DNA of 45,838 bases, taken from contig CANGPN010000019.1 of assembly GCA_947456305.1 (NCBI GenBank), positions 1-45,838 of the forward strand. The letters run 5' to 3'. Of the stretch, positions 8,283-16,709 are shown piece by piece. This DNA comes from Comamonadaceae bacterium (GTDB taxonomy: Bacteria > Pseudomonadota > Gammaproteobacteria > Burkholderiales > Burkholderiaceae_C). Under the pieces are notes generated by a model that was not told the origin of the DNA, ran no database searches, and saw only the letters and a list, made by a program, of their open reading frames with translations. A program made the translations under genes and the position numbers. Each line of letters opens with the position of its first letter. Positions within the stretch are counted from its first letter, which is position 1.

Positions 8283-8588
8283 ATGCAGACCATGCCAAAC
8301 CATGACTGGGCTCAGTATTCCCTCAGTATGACATTCGTCTTGTTGCTGTTGGCGGCGGCTTTGTGGTGGCTGTCGCGTCGCAACAAGGGCTTTCTCCTCC
8401 CCGCCACACAACGGCGTATTCAAATTCTAGAGGCCTATCCCATGGGATTGCGCCACAAATTGCTGTTGGTGCAAGTCGATCAGCAACGCTTGCTGCTGGC
8501 GGTCAACAGCAACGATATCCAAACCCTGCATGCCTGGCCTGCAGAACCCGCCGCCCCTCCACAACCAGGTGTCAGTGATGCGCATTAA
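8283..8588 (+). CDS. fliO: Flagellar biosynthesis protein FliO
   Basis: FliO helps assemble the FliP-FliR export-gate core. The 101-residue product has one membrane helix (about residues 15-30, MTFVLLLLAAALWWL) and a short cytoplasmic domain with the FliO pattern RIQILEAYPMGLRHKLLLVQ. ATG 8283 has AGGA six bases upstream. It opens the fliOPQR-flhB block and overlaps fliP by 11 bp. Because the gene before it runs the other way, this block needs its own promoter, either in the 31-bp gap or inside the upstream gene; I see no convincing one. Confidence 0.85.
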   Translation: MQTMPNHDWAQYSLSMTFVLLLLAAALWWLSRRNKGFLLPATQRRIQILEAYPMGLRHKLLLVQVDQQRLLLAVNSNDIQTLHAWPAEPAAPPQPGVSDAH

Positions 8589-9327
8589 ACATTTACTCCT
8601 GCCTTTTGTTATTTTGTGCATGCTTTGGTTGCCTGATATTGCATCGGCCCAAGGTTTGCCGCTGATCAATGTGAACGCAGGCAAGGGCGGTCAGCAGTAC
8701 AGCTTGACATTGCAACTGTTGGGTTTGATGACGGTATTGACGTTGTTGCCGTCCTTGCTGTTGATGATGACTTCGTTTGTGCGCGTCATCATCGTCTTGT
8801 CCATCCTGCGTCAGGCGCTGGGCACGGCGCAGACACCGCCTAATACCGTGTTGGTCGGTCTGGCCTTGTTTTTGACTTTTTTCATCATGACGCCGGTGTT
8901 CGACGATGTGTATGCCAATGCCATCTCGCCTTATATGAACGGCAGCATGCCGTTTGAGAAGGCGCTGGCCAAAGCCGAGGTACCGGTGCGCGACTTCATG
9001 ACTTTGCAGACCCGCGAAGACGACATCGCCATGTTCATGCAAATCGCGCAGCGCAAAGAAGTCGCCAGCGCCGCTGAAGTGCCGTTCTTCACGCTGGTTC
9101 CGGCTTTCATTACCTCTGAGCTGAAAAGCGCGTTCATGATTGGTTTCATGATTTACATACCGTTTGTGGTCATCGATTTGATCGTCGCCAGCGTGTTGAT
9201 GTCCATGGGCATGATGATGCTCTCACCCATGGTCATCTCCATGCCTTTCAAGTTGATGTTGTTTGTGCTGGTCGACGGCTGGACCCTGGTCATGGGTTCG
9301 CTGGCGTCGAGTTTTATTTTCAAATAA
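8578..9327 (+). CDS. fliP: Flagellar export gate protein FliP
   Basis: FliP is the main subunit of the FliP5-Q4-R1 export gate in the inner membrane. It has a signal peptide (cleavage near IASA-QG), then LLTVLTLLPSLLLMMTSFVR-like membrane segments, VGLALFLTFFIMTPVF, and the characteristic GFMIYIPFVVIDLIVASVLM near the C-terminus. ATG 8578 has AGGT upstream and gives 249 residues, the normal length; a longer frame would remove the signal peptide from the N-terminus. Confidence 0.96.
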   Translation: MRIKHLLLPFVILCMLWLPDIASAQGLPLINVNAGKGGQQYSLTLQLLGLMTVLTLLPSLLLMMTSFVRVIIVLSILRQALGTAQTPPNTVLVGLALFLTFFIMTPVFDDVYANAISPYMNGSMPFEKALAKAEVPVRDFMTLQTREDDIAMFMQIAQRKEVASAAEVPFFTLVPAFITSELKSAFMIGFMIYIPFVVIDLIVASVLMSMGMMMLSPMVISMPFKLMLFVLVDGWTLVMGSLASSFIFK

Positions 9328-9336
9328 GGAACTGAC

Positions 9337-9606
9337 ATGGATACAGCGATGGTGGTCGATCTGGGCAGACAAGCCCTGTGGATGACGATGATTGTGTCGG
9401 CGCCCATGCTGATGGTCGGTCTGCTGGTCGGTGTGATCATCGGCGTGTTTCAGGCGGCGACATCGATCAATGAACAAACGCTGAGCTTCATCCCCAAATT
9501 GTTGTCGCTGGGCCTGACCGCCTCGGTGTTCGGCGGCTGGATGATCAACACGCTGGTCGACTACACCAAGGTTTTGTACGGCCGTATCCCCGGTTTATTC
9601 GGTTGA
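9337..9606 (+). CDS. fliQ: Flagellar export gate protein FliQ
   Basis: The 89-residue length and two membrane helices are typical of FliQ. Recognisable segments are MVVDLGRQALWMTMIVSAPM, VGVIIGVFQAATSINEQTLS and FIPKLLSLGL. AAGGA precedes the ATG. FliQ forms the outer layer of the export gate with FliP and FliR, whose genes flank it within 10 bp on each side. Confidence 0.95.
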   Translation: MDTAMVVDLGRQALWMTMIVSAPMLMVGLLVGVIIGVFQAATSINEQTLSFIPKLLSLGLTASVFGGWMINTLVDYTKVLYGRIPGLFG

Positions 9607-9613
9607 GCTGCGC

Positions 9614-10384
9614 ATGAACGTAGACATGCTCAATCTGGTCGACAAGTTTTATGCCTTGCTTTGGCCGATGTTGCGCATTTCAGCTTTTTTGATGTTCTCG
9701 TCTATTTTTTCCATACGTGCGGTCAACCTGCGCATACGCATCACCTTATCGCTGGTGCTGACGCTATTTTTGTCTATGCAAATGGATATTCCGCGCATAG
9801 ACCCGGTCTCCGCACAAGGTCTGAAAGAAATATTCAACCAACTGTTCATCGGTTTTTCCATGGCCATGATCATGCAACTGGCTACTGCCGGTATCGTTAT
9901 CGCTGGACAAGCTGTTTCCGGCTCTATGGGTTTGTCCATGGCCACCATGATCGATCCAACGCTTGGCAGCGTGCCGGTGGTGTCACAGTTTTTCAATATT
10001 CTGGGCACGCTGGTGTTTTTATCCATAGGCGGGCATTTGATTGTGTTTGGCCTCCTGCTTGAATCTTTCACACTGTTTCCCATCGGTAAATCGCTGATGA
10101 CGCAGGAACTGCTGGGCAAGATGACGGCTTGGGGCGCCATGATGTTTTTGTCGGCCTTGCTGATCTCGCTGCCGGTGGTGATTACTTTGTTGTTTGTGAA
10201 TATCGGTATCGGCTTCATCACCCGTGCCGCGCCGAGTTTGAATATTTTCTCGGTCGGCTTACCGGCTATTTTGCTGGCCGGTTTTGTGGTGTTGTGGCTG
10301 GCTATTCCCAGCATTGTCAACCGCATCAGCTGGTTGTGGGTGCAGACATTCGGGCAGATGCGCGGCATGCTGCTGGGAGGCTAG
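9614..10384 (+). CDS. fliR: Flagellar export gate protein FliR
   Basis: FliR completes the export gate core. The 256-residue product is a multi-pass membrane protein. Family landmarks are LWPMLRISAFLMFSSIF at the N-terminus, GFSMAMIMQLATAGIVIAGQ in the middle and ITLLFVNIGIGFITRAAPSL, which carries the conserved RAAPxxN pattern. It starts 7 bp after fliQ and ends 3 bp before flhB. Confidence 0.95.
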   Translation: MNVDMLNLVDKFYALLWPMLRISAFLMFSSIFSIRAVNLRIRITLSLVLTLFLSMQMDIPRIDPVSAQGLKEIFNQLFIGFSMAMIMQLATAGIVIAGQAVSGSMGLSMATMIDPTLGSVPVVSQFFNILGTLVFLSIGGHLIVFGLLLESFTLFPIGKSLMTQELLGKMTAWGAMMFLSALLISLPVVITLLFVNIGIGFITRAAPSLNIFSVGLPAILLAGFVVLWLAIPSIVNRISWLWVQTFGQMRGMLLGG

Positions 10385-10387
10385 GCC

Positions 10388-11530
10388 ATGGCCGACGACT
10401 CCGCTGAACGGACCGAAGAACCGACCGCGCAGCGCTTGAGCAAAGCGCGCGAGGAAGGGCAGTTGGCGCGCTCGATTGAACTGCCGACGGCAGCGGTCAT
10501 GATCACCGCCACTTTGTTTTTCAGCCTGTCGGGCAACTACATGTTCCATCGTCTTGGCATGCTGTTCACCTCGCAATTGCAATTCGACCGCAAGATCATG
10601 GACAAGGCCGAATTGCTACCGGGTATTTTTTTCCAATCCATTGTCGACGGCTATATCTTGATACTGCCTGTCATGACCTTGTTGATGGTGGTGGCTGTGT
10701 TGTCGACAGTCATGAGCGGCGGGCTGGTTTTTTCCATCGGCATGATTGCCCCCAAATTCAGCAAGCTCGACCCCATGGCCGGGCTTGCGCGCGTGTTCGG
10801 CACTAAGGCCTTGATCGATTTAGGCAAAGCCATCATCAAGTTTTTGCTGATCACCCTCATTCTCTGGGGCAGCGTGACCAACAATATCGAAGACTTGGTC
10901 ACCATCAACCGCATGGACTTGGGCACGGCGGTGCACCATGCAGGCAATATGATTTTGGACGCTTGTTTCTGGATGAGCATGGGCTTGTTATTGATCGCCT
11001 TGGCAGATGTGCCGCTGCAGCATTACCAGACCAATAAACGCTTGAAGATGACCCGCCAGGAAATCAAAGACGAGATGAAAAACTCCGAGGGCCGTCCCGA
11101 GGTCAAAGCCACCATCCGGCGGCGTCAGCGCGAGATGGCCAACAACCGCATGATGGACAAGGTCAAGGATGCCGATGTGGTAATCACCAACCCGCAGCAT
11201 TTTGCGGTCGCGCTCAGTTATGACCCCAACTCTGACGGTGCGCCCACGCTGGTAGCCAAAGGCACGGATGAACTCGCGCACCGCATACGCGAGGAAGCCA
11301 AGAAGAACGGTGTGTACATTTTCGAAGCGCCTGAACTCGCGCGTGCGCTGTACTTCACCACCAAACTGGACGATTCGATTCACGAGGGCCTCTACCACGT
11401 CGTGGCTCAGGTGATTGCTTATGTGTTCAGTTTGAACCAGACCTATGCCGGTGGCGAGGCCATGCTCAAACCCACGTTGCGCTTGCCTGACAATATGCGC
11501 TATGACGAAAACGGTTTTCTATTTCAGTGA
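10388..11530 (+). CDS. flhB: Flagellar export switch protein FlhB, with NPQH cleavage loop
   Basis: FlhB closes around the export gate and, after self-cleavage, switches substrate from rod/hook to filament. The N-terminus is typical (ERTEEPTAQRLSKAREEGQL), four membrane segments follow, and the cytoplasmic domain contains KMTRQEIKDEMKNSEGRPE. The autocleavage site, usually NPTH, reads N268-P269-Q270-H271, so the catalytic Asn-Pro bond and the His are present but the Thr is Gln. The C-terminus contains KGTDELAHRIREEAKKNGV and EAPELARALY. The 380-residue length is normal. Identity is certain; cleavage efficiency cannot be predicted. Confidence 0.96.
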   Translation: MADDSAERTEEPTAQRLSKAREEGQLARSIELPTAAVMITATLFFSLSGNYMFHRLGMLFTSQLQFDRKIMDKAELLPGIFFQSIVDGYILILPVMTLLMVVAVLSTVMSGGLVFSIGMIAPKFSKLDPMAGLARVFGTKALIDLGKAIIKFLLITLILWGSVTNNIEDLVTINRMDLGTAVHHAGNMILDACFWMSMGLLLIALADVPLQHYQTNKRLKMTRQEIKDEMKNSEGRPEVKATIRRRQREMANNRMMDKVKDADVVITNPQHFAVALSYDPNSDGAPTLVAKGTDELAHRIREEAKKNGVYIFEAPELARALYFTTKLDDSIHEGLYHVVAQVIAYVFSLNQTYAGGEAMLKPTLRLPDNMRYDENGFLFQ

Positions 11531-11555
11531 TGAACATTTTTAAAGCGGCCCGAGC

Positions 11556-13181
11556 ATGAGTGACTTTTACCAAAGCCCTGCCGACAAACTGCGCTTTGAA
11601 ATACTGCTCAAGTCCTTGCGAGAAGGGCGTTTGAACCTGGCCATTTTGGGCGACGACGAAGTCGCGCTGGCGCATTACGGACGCCGCATCTTTCAACATT
11701 TGCGCGAGCAGGGTGAAACCCATGTCGAACTCTGGACTTCGGCGGACTCGGACCGGCTGGTGGACAGATTCAATGAAATCCTGTCGACTTTGACGCTGGA
11801 CCAGGCGCTGGACAAATCCAACAAGGCCAGCCCCAAGCGTTTCATGATTTTTCCCGACACCCAGGGCATACAAGACTTTGAGTTGCAACTGCTGGCGCGG
11901 CTGGTCAACGGTTTTCCGGCAAGCAACATCAATGTGATTCTGCTGGTCAACAGCCAAAGTCCTTACGACAAAAAACTCTCTGCCTTCGGTAAAAACCTGC
12001 TGCAATGGGTGTTGGAGTCCAAAGATCCGGCGCCCAGCAAGCCGCAGCGTCTGGAAACACTGGGCGACTGGCCCGGTGCTCAGCAAGTACCCTCTCAGAA
12101 ACAAGACGATGCCCGGCCTGCGCCACCGCCTTTGCCTGCCGCACCGCCGCCGCCACTGGATCTCAGTGATGTGCGACCCGGCAGCGACCATTCTTCAACC
12201 CCGCGCGAGCCCGTCATGGGCGACCCCTTGCCTGCTGCCGTGGCTGAATTGCCAACCGGCGAAGAGCTAGCCAAATCCTGGGAAGCTGACACCCGTCCCC
12301 CGCGCCGCGGCGGCCAGGTGGCTGCCTTTTTGTTGCTGGCATTGCTGTTGAGTCTGGGTATTTCTGGTTTTGTTTACAAAGACCGGTTGCAGCAGGAATG
12401 GGTCAACCTGCAAGCTTATTTGAACGGGGTCAAACCCCAGCCTGCGGAAACGCCTAAACCCCCGTCACCGCCGCCGCCTACCGTGTCCATGTCGTCCAGC
12501 ACCACGCCGCCAGTCAAGCCCGCCGAGGCGCTTAACCCCGGTAAAGAAGAGCTGGTATTGCCGGGCGCAGCCGACAAAACGGCAGTCACGCCGGCTGCAC
12601 CTGAGGCAGTCAAGCCCGTCGAACCCGCCAAATCAGAAGCTGACAAGGCCAAGCCAGGCGAAACCGGCAAAGCCAATGAGGCAGACAAAACCAAGACCGA
12701 TACCGATAAAACCAAACCCGAACCACCCAAGCTTGCGCCTGCGCCTGCCAAGCCAGAACCGCCAAAGCCAACGCCAGCCAAGCCTGAACCGCCTAAATCC
12801 GAACCACCCAAGCCAACGCCTGCGCCTGCCAAGCCCGAAACGCCCAAGCCCGTATCCAAGGCCATTGACAAACCTGTGGACAAGATCACTCAGGCCGACA
12901 ATCCGGCGTGGGTCGAGTCTTTGGACCCCAACGCCTGGGTGATGCAGCACGGTGCGTTTGACAGTTTGTCCGAAGCCCGCGCTTTCCAGTCCACCGCCCT
13001 CGGCTACAAATCCGGTCAGGTGCTGTACACCCAGCGCAAAGGCAGCAAGCCTTATTACATTCTGGTCACCGGTCCTTATGCAGAAAAAACACAGGCCGAG
13101 GCTTTGATGAAACAAAACCCGCCGTTGGCCAAAGCCTGGCTTCGATCGGCCAAGTCATTGAAAGCGCAGTTCCAGGATTAA
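11556..13181 (+). CDS. SPOR-domain membrane protein with NTPase-like N-terminus
   Basis: The 541-residue product has four parts. Residues 1-160 look like an alpha/beta NTPase-type fold (RLNLAILGDDEVALAHYGRR; ASPKRFMIFPDTQGI; NINVILLVNSQSPYD) but have no Walker A lysine loop. A proline-rich linker follows. One membrane helix lies at about 253-272. Then comes a long Pro/Lys/Glu/Ala-rich linker with PKPEPPKP-type repeats (about 290-450), ending in a C-terminal SPOR domain (about 460-540; DPNAWVMQHGAFDSLSEARA; YYILVTGPYAEKTQAEAL). SPOR domains bind denuded peptidoglycan glycans at division sites. The layout resembles DamX of enterobacteria. It lies 25 bp after flhB on the same strand, so it may be co-transcribed with the export genes. 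The SPOR domain is firm, the topology likely, the function inferred. Confidence 0.75.
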   Translation: MSDFYQSPADKLRFEILLKSLREGRLNLAILGDDEVALAHYGRRIFQHLREQGETHVELWTSADSDRLVDRFNEILSTLTLDQALDKSNKASPKRFMIFPDTQGIQDFELQLLARLVNGFPASNINVILLVNSQSPYDKKLSAFGKNLLQWVLESKDPAPSKPQRLETLGDWPGAQQVPSQKQDDARPAPPPLPAAPPPPLDLSDVRPGSDHSSTPREPVMGDPLPAAVAELPTGEELAKSWEADTRPPRRGGQVAAFLLLALLLSLGISGFVYKDRLQQEWVNLQAYLNGVKPQPAETPKPPSPPPPTVSMSSSTTPPVKPAEALNPGKEELVLPGAADKTAVTPAAPEAVKPVEPAKSEADKAKPGETGKANEADKTKTDTDKTKPEPPKLAPAPAKPEPPKPTPAKPEPPKSEPPKPTPAPAKPETPKPVSKAIDKPVDKITQADNPAWVESLDPNAWVMQHGAFDSLSEARAFQSTALGYKSGQVLYTQRKGSKPYYILVTGPYAEKTQAEALMKQNPPLAKAWLRSAKSLKAQFQD

Positions 13182-13241
13182 ACAGGCAGTCATTGATCAA
13201 GTTGTTGGTTTCACGGTCGACATACACACAGGGAGTACACA

Positions 13242-13784
13242 ATGAGCGAGAAACCGAATATTTCTGACCAGCCTTTGCCGGATGCTGATCTGGTGCCTGC
13301 CGCCAATGCGTCTACCGCTGTCGTGCCAGTTGATGAAGCGCATGCTCACGCGCCGCCGCATGCTCCTGAACACGCCGACGTGCCTGCAGTCCATCTGGAT
13401 TTACACGAGCAATTACCGTCGCCGCACCTGGACAAGGCAAACAGCGGCTACGGCCATACCGACCCGGCCAGTTTGGCGGCCGCCATCACGCTGGATTTGC
13501 ACAATCCCGAGCTCAAACCGGCGGAGACAGAAACCCTGAATCAGCCCATTTGGGGTCAGTCCGGCCCGGAGGCAGAAGCCATTGCTAGCGGCGACAGCAC
13601 CGCAGCGGTTCCCACCGCGTGGTCGCAAATGCCGCCCGTGCTGGCGCACCTGGCTCAAGTTGGACTGACTTCCGCCGATCAATGGGAAGAGCAAATCCAA
13701 CCACGCGTGCAGCAATTGCATGAAGACATCGCCCAGGTGCATGCGCAACTGGACGTGTTGGAACGCCAAAAACCGAAAAAATAG
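13242..13784 (+). CDS. Acidic, largely disordered protein of unknown function
   Basis: This 180-residue soluble protein has no signal peptide or membrane helix. The first ~110 residues are Pro/Ala/His/Asp-rich and probably disordered. The last ~50 form a helical, coiled-coil-like end (EEQIQPRVQQLHEDIAQVHA). GGGAG lies seven bases before the ATG. It sits between the SPOR-domain gene and a membrane coiled-coil gene with gaps of about 60 and 20 bp, which suggests one transcript. I do not recognise the family. Confidence 0.6.
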   Translation: MSEKPNISDQPLPDADLVPAANASTAVVPVDEAHAHAPPHAPEHADVPAVHLDLHEQLPSPHLDKANSGYGHTDPASLAAAITLDLHNPELKPAETETLNQPIWGQSGPEAEAIASGDSTAAVPTAWSQMPPVLAHLAQVGLTSADQWEEQIQPRVQQLHEDIAQVHAQLDVLERQKPKK

Positions 13785-13804
13785 TTTTCCTGAGGACAAG
13801 CCAC

Positions 13805-14989
13805 ATGGCGCAAGATTCGACCAAAGCAGATGCCGCCGCTGAAGACGGCGACTTCCTGCCCGATATGCCTGTTGAAACGGTGGAGGACAACCCCACCGAG
13901 ACGCTGGCCATCGGCTTGGAGTCTCTGGAAGAACAGGCGCTGGACGGCAGCGAAGTAGCGCGTCAAATTGAAGAACTGACCGGCGTGGTGCTGAGCTCTG
14001 CCGAGGTCTCCACCCGTTCTGCGGAAGTCGCCGCCAACATCAGCCAGGAAATGCGCACGGTCATGAAGACCGTCAACGAGATGTCGTCCAAAAACATCTT
14101 GCATTCGCGCATTATTTTGATCGGCTTGTTGAGCTTTTTGGTGATTGCGGTCGGCTCGTTTTTTGCCATCTCCACCCGCTTGCAACAAAACATACGCCAG
14201 CTCGACAGCTTGTCGCTGGCGGTCGGTAAACGCGTGGTCGAACTCGACGCCACCTTGGCGACATTCGGCGACGCCACCCGCGGTTTGGGCGACACCACCG
14301 AAAAGCTCGACAGCATGGAAGAGCGGCAAATCAAACTGGACGAAAAATTCCAGGAAAAAATGGACGCGCTTGATAAGGTGTTTGTGAAAATGCCCGACCA
14401 GATCGCCGGCCAAGTCAACGGCTTGACCGACAAAAACCTGGACGCCAAGCTCAAAGATTTGCAGAAAAATATTCAAGCCTTGGATGCCAAGGTACAGGCT
14501 TTGGCCGCCAAGCCCGCGCCGGTGGCGCCTGCGGCACCGGTGGTGAATAACCAGAAGGAAGTGATTGCGGAAATCCAGAAGCTGAAAAAAGACCTGGAAG
14601 CCGCCAATGCCGCTGCGACTGCCGCTGCCATCAAGGCCGCCGCCAAAGAACGTGAACGAGAGAAACCGCTGGACAAGCCATTGATCATGCCGGCACCGGC
14701 GCCTGCCCCCAAACCAGCGCCTGCGGTGAACAAGGCGGCTGAAGCCAAGGCCGCCGCCGAACTCAGGGCTGCCGCTGACGCCAAAGCTGCGGCTGAAGCC
14801 CGCGCCGCTGCGGCCGAAGCCAAGGCTGCGGCTGAAGCCAAAGCGGCAGCCGACGCCAGAGCGCGTGCCGCCGCCGAAGCCAAAGCTGCTGCCGAAGCCC
14901 GCGCCGCTGCGCAGCCACCGGCCTTGCCGCCGCGTGCCGCGCCCAAGGAAGACCGGGTCGTCTTCCCGCGTCCTGCCAACGACAACTAA
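13805..14989 (+). CDS. Single-pass membrane coiled-coil protein of unknown function
   Basis: The 394-residue product has an acidic cytoplasmic N-terminus with helical stretches (VARQIEELTGVVLSSAEVST), one membrane helix at about residues 100-121 (RIILIGLLSFLVIAVGSFFA) and a long coiled coil (about 125-240; KLDSMEERQIKLDEKFQEKM). The C-terminal third is an Ala/Lys/Glu repeat rich in AEAKAAAEA units (about 310-375). No enzymatic motif is visible. The layout is that of a structural or polar-scaffold protein. It ends the forward-strand run that begins at fliO. Alternatives are a chemoreceptor-like or TolA-like protein; neither family signature is clear. Confidence 0.6.
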   Translation: MAQDSTKADAAAEDGDFLPDMPVETVEDNPTETLAIGLESLEEQALDGSEVARQIEELTGVVLSSAEVSTRSAEVAANISQEMRTVMKTVNEMSSKNILHSRIILIGLLSFLVIAVGSFFAISTRLQQNIRQLDSLSLAVGKRVVELDATLATFGDATRGLGDTTEKLDSMEERQIKLDEKFQEKMDALDKVFVKMPDQIAGQVNGLTDKNLDAKLKDLQKNIQALDAKVQALAAKPAPVAPAAPVVNNQKEVIAEIQKLKKDLEAANAAATAAAIKAAAKEREREKPLDKPLIMPAPAPAPKPAPAVNKAAEAKAAAELRAAADAKAAAEARAAAAEAKAAAEAKAAADARARAAAEAKAAAEARAAAQPPALPPRAAPKEDRVVFPRPANDN

Positions 14990-15008
14990 GCGGTGTATTG
15001 GCAGTGCC

Positions 15009-15027
15009 GCAACAGCTGGTCTGTTGC
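15009..15027 (+). terminator. Weak hairpin between convergent operons
   Basis: A perfect 7-bp stem (GCAACAG / CTGTTGC) with a 5-base loop lies 20 bp after the last forward gene and about 30 bp before the end of the convergent reverse-strand gene. There is no clean T-tract on either side, so intrinsic termination is only a suggestion from position. Confidence 0.3.
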
Positions 15028-15057
15028 AGTGGTTAAGTGTTGTATTTCACGCCGCGA

Positions 15058-16680
15058 TCAAACTTGCTGAAAATGCCCGGCTTGCGCTTTCGCCCAGTAG
15101 CTTTTGAACGGCTCGGGCAATTTGCTGAAGTTGTCTTTCAGTAAAGCACCGGCGCTCAAAGCCGGGTACATCTGGGCCAGGGTTTGCGTTTCATGGCCGT
15201 TTAAGCGGTGAGAAAAATGCTGGGCTTTCACCTCTTGTGGTGATTTCAAACCGGCGGCCTGTAACAACTCTTGCAATGAGGCCAGCGTGTGCTGATGGAA
15301 ATTCTTCACCCGCTCGGCCTTGGTCGGCACCACCAAGGCGATTTGGCGTTGCGGGTCCTGCGTGGTGACACCGGTCGGGCAGTTGCCGGTGTGGCAGGTT
15401 TGGGCTTGAATGCAACCCAGTGCAAACATAAAGCCGCGCGCACTGTTACACCAGTCTGCGCCCAGTGCCAACGCACGGGCGATGTCAAAGCTGTTGATGA
15501 TCTTGCCGCTGGCCCCCAGCTTCACATGCTCGCGCATGCCTATGCCCACTAGCGTGTTGTGTACCAGGCGCAAGCCTTCTTTCAATGGCATACCCATGTG
15601 GTCGGAGAATTCCAGTGGTGCTGCGCCGGTGCCGCCTTCGGCACCATCGACTACGATGAAGTCGGGCAGGATGCGGGTCTCCAACATGGCTTTGGCAATG
15701 CCAAACCATTCCCACGGATGACCGATGCACAGCTTGAAGCCGACCGGTTTGTTCAAACTGAGTTCGCGCAGGCTTTGCATGAATTCAAGTAATTCGACAG
15801 GCGTGGCGAAACTGCTGTGCGCCGCCGGTGAGACGCAGTCCGCGCCCAGCGGCACGCCGCGCGCTTCGGCAATCTCGGGCGTGACTTTGGCGGCAGGCAA
15901 CACACCGCCATGCCCGGGCTTGGCACCTTGGCTGAGTTTGATTTCAATCATCTTGACCTGCGGGTCGCGGGCTTGATCGACAAACCGCTCGGGGCTGAAG
16001 CGGCCCTGGTCATCGCGGCAACCGAAATAGCCCGAGCCGATTTCCCAGATCAGGTCGCCGCCGTGTATGCGGTGGTAGCGTGAAATAGAGCCTTCGCCGG
16101 TGTCGTGGGCAAAGCCGCCCATTTGCGCGCCCTGGTTCAGCGCCATGATGGCATTGGCGCTAAGCGCTCCAAAGCTCATGGCCGACACATTGAACAAGCT
16201 GATGTCATACGGCTGGCTGCAAGCGGTGTTGCCCACGCGCACGCGGAAATTGGCGTTGTCTATCGTGGTGGGTGCCATGGAATGGGTCAGCCATTCGTAG
16301 CCTTCTGCATCGACATTGAGTTGGGTGCCGAAGGGGCGTTTGTCTGACTGGCCTTTGGCGCGGGCGTAGACCAGTGAGCGTTGCGCCCGGGAAAAAGGCG
16401 CGGCTTCGGATTCGCTTTCAATGAAGTATTGGCGGATCTCGGGCCGGATGAATTCGAGCAAAAAGCGCATGTGCCCGAGGATGGGGTAGTTGCGCAAAAT
16501 GGCGTGGTGGGTTTGCAGCAAGTCGTGCACACCGATGCCACTCAAAACTGCAAACAGGATGAATAACCACCAGCCCTGACCAGAGGCCAGCGCCATGAGC
16601 AGGCTGAAACACAAGCCGCCCAAGGCAATGAAAAACGTGGTGTACCTGACCGGGTAGCGAATGGGTTTGAGGTCGAGCAT
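15058..16680 (-). CDS. Membrane-anchored FMN-binding glutamate-synthase-like protein
   Basis: The 540-residue product has two N-terminal membrane helices (about residues 15-50) followed by a domain like the FMN/FeS synthase domain of the large GltB subunit. Landmarks are NVSAMSFGALSANAI, the phosphate-binding region HDTGEGSISRYHR, KLSQGAKPGHGG, VDGAEGGTGAAPLEF and the cysteine cluster CIQAQTCHTGNCPTG, which fits a 3Fe-4S site. The glutamine amidotransferase domain of true GltB is absent, so this is the short stand-alone form whose reaction is not established. ATG 16680 has AGGAG eight bases upstream and was chosen over a longer start at 16707. It is the last gene of a reverse-strand trio with the coiled-coil and ParA-like genes (gaps 29 and 17 bp). 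Confidence 0.85.
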   Translation of the reverse strand: MLDLKPIRYPVRYTTFFIALGGLCFSLLMALASGQGWWLFILFAVLSGIGVHDLLQTHHAILRNYPILGHMRFLLEFIRPEIRQYFIESESEAAPFSRAQRSLVYARAKGQSDKRPFGTQLNVDAEGYEWLTHSMAPTTIDNANFRVRVGNTACSQPYDISLFNVSAMSFGALSANAIMALNQGAQMGGFAHDTGEGSISRYHRIHGGDLIWEIGSGYFGCRDDQGRFSPERFVDQARDPQVKMIEIKLSQGAKPGHGGVLPAAKVTPEIAEARGVPLGADCVSPAAHSSFATPVELLEFMQSLRELSLNKPVGFKLCIGHPWEWFGIAKAMLETRILPDFIVVDGAEGGTGAAPLEFSDHMGMPLKEGLRLVHNTLVGIGMREHVKLGASGKIINSFDIARALALGADWCNSARGFMFALGCIQAQTCHTGNCPTGVTTQDPQRQIALVVPTKAERVKNFHQHTLASLQELLQAAGLKSPQEVKAQHFSHRLNGHETQTLAQMYPALSAGALLKDNFSKLPEPFKSYWAKAQAGHFQQV

Positions 16681-16709
16681 TACAACTTCTCCTGCTCTGA
16701 CCGCCAAGG

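Noticed and set aside
12560-12860. Tandem PKPE-type repeat as a possible mobile or CRISPR-like array
   Set aside because: The repeat is irregular, in frame, and forms the periplasmic linker of a SPOR protein; there are no constant repeats with unique spacers. No CRISPR array was seen anywhere in the window.
12416-12889. Gly/Ser/Leu-rich open frame antisense to the SPOR gene
   Set aside because: It is the complement of the Pro/Lys/Ala repeat linker; such frames arise from the repeat composition.
14700-14930. AEAKAAAEA-type DNA repeat as a tandem satellite
   Set aside because: It is in frame and codes for a helical Ala/Lys/Glu segment, as is common in TolA-like proteins.
15058-16680. Glutamate synthase large subunit GltB
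   Set aside because: The amidotransferase and C-terminal beta-helix domains are missing and two membrane helices are present, so it is the short FMN-binding relative.
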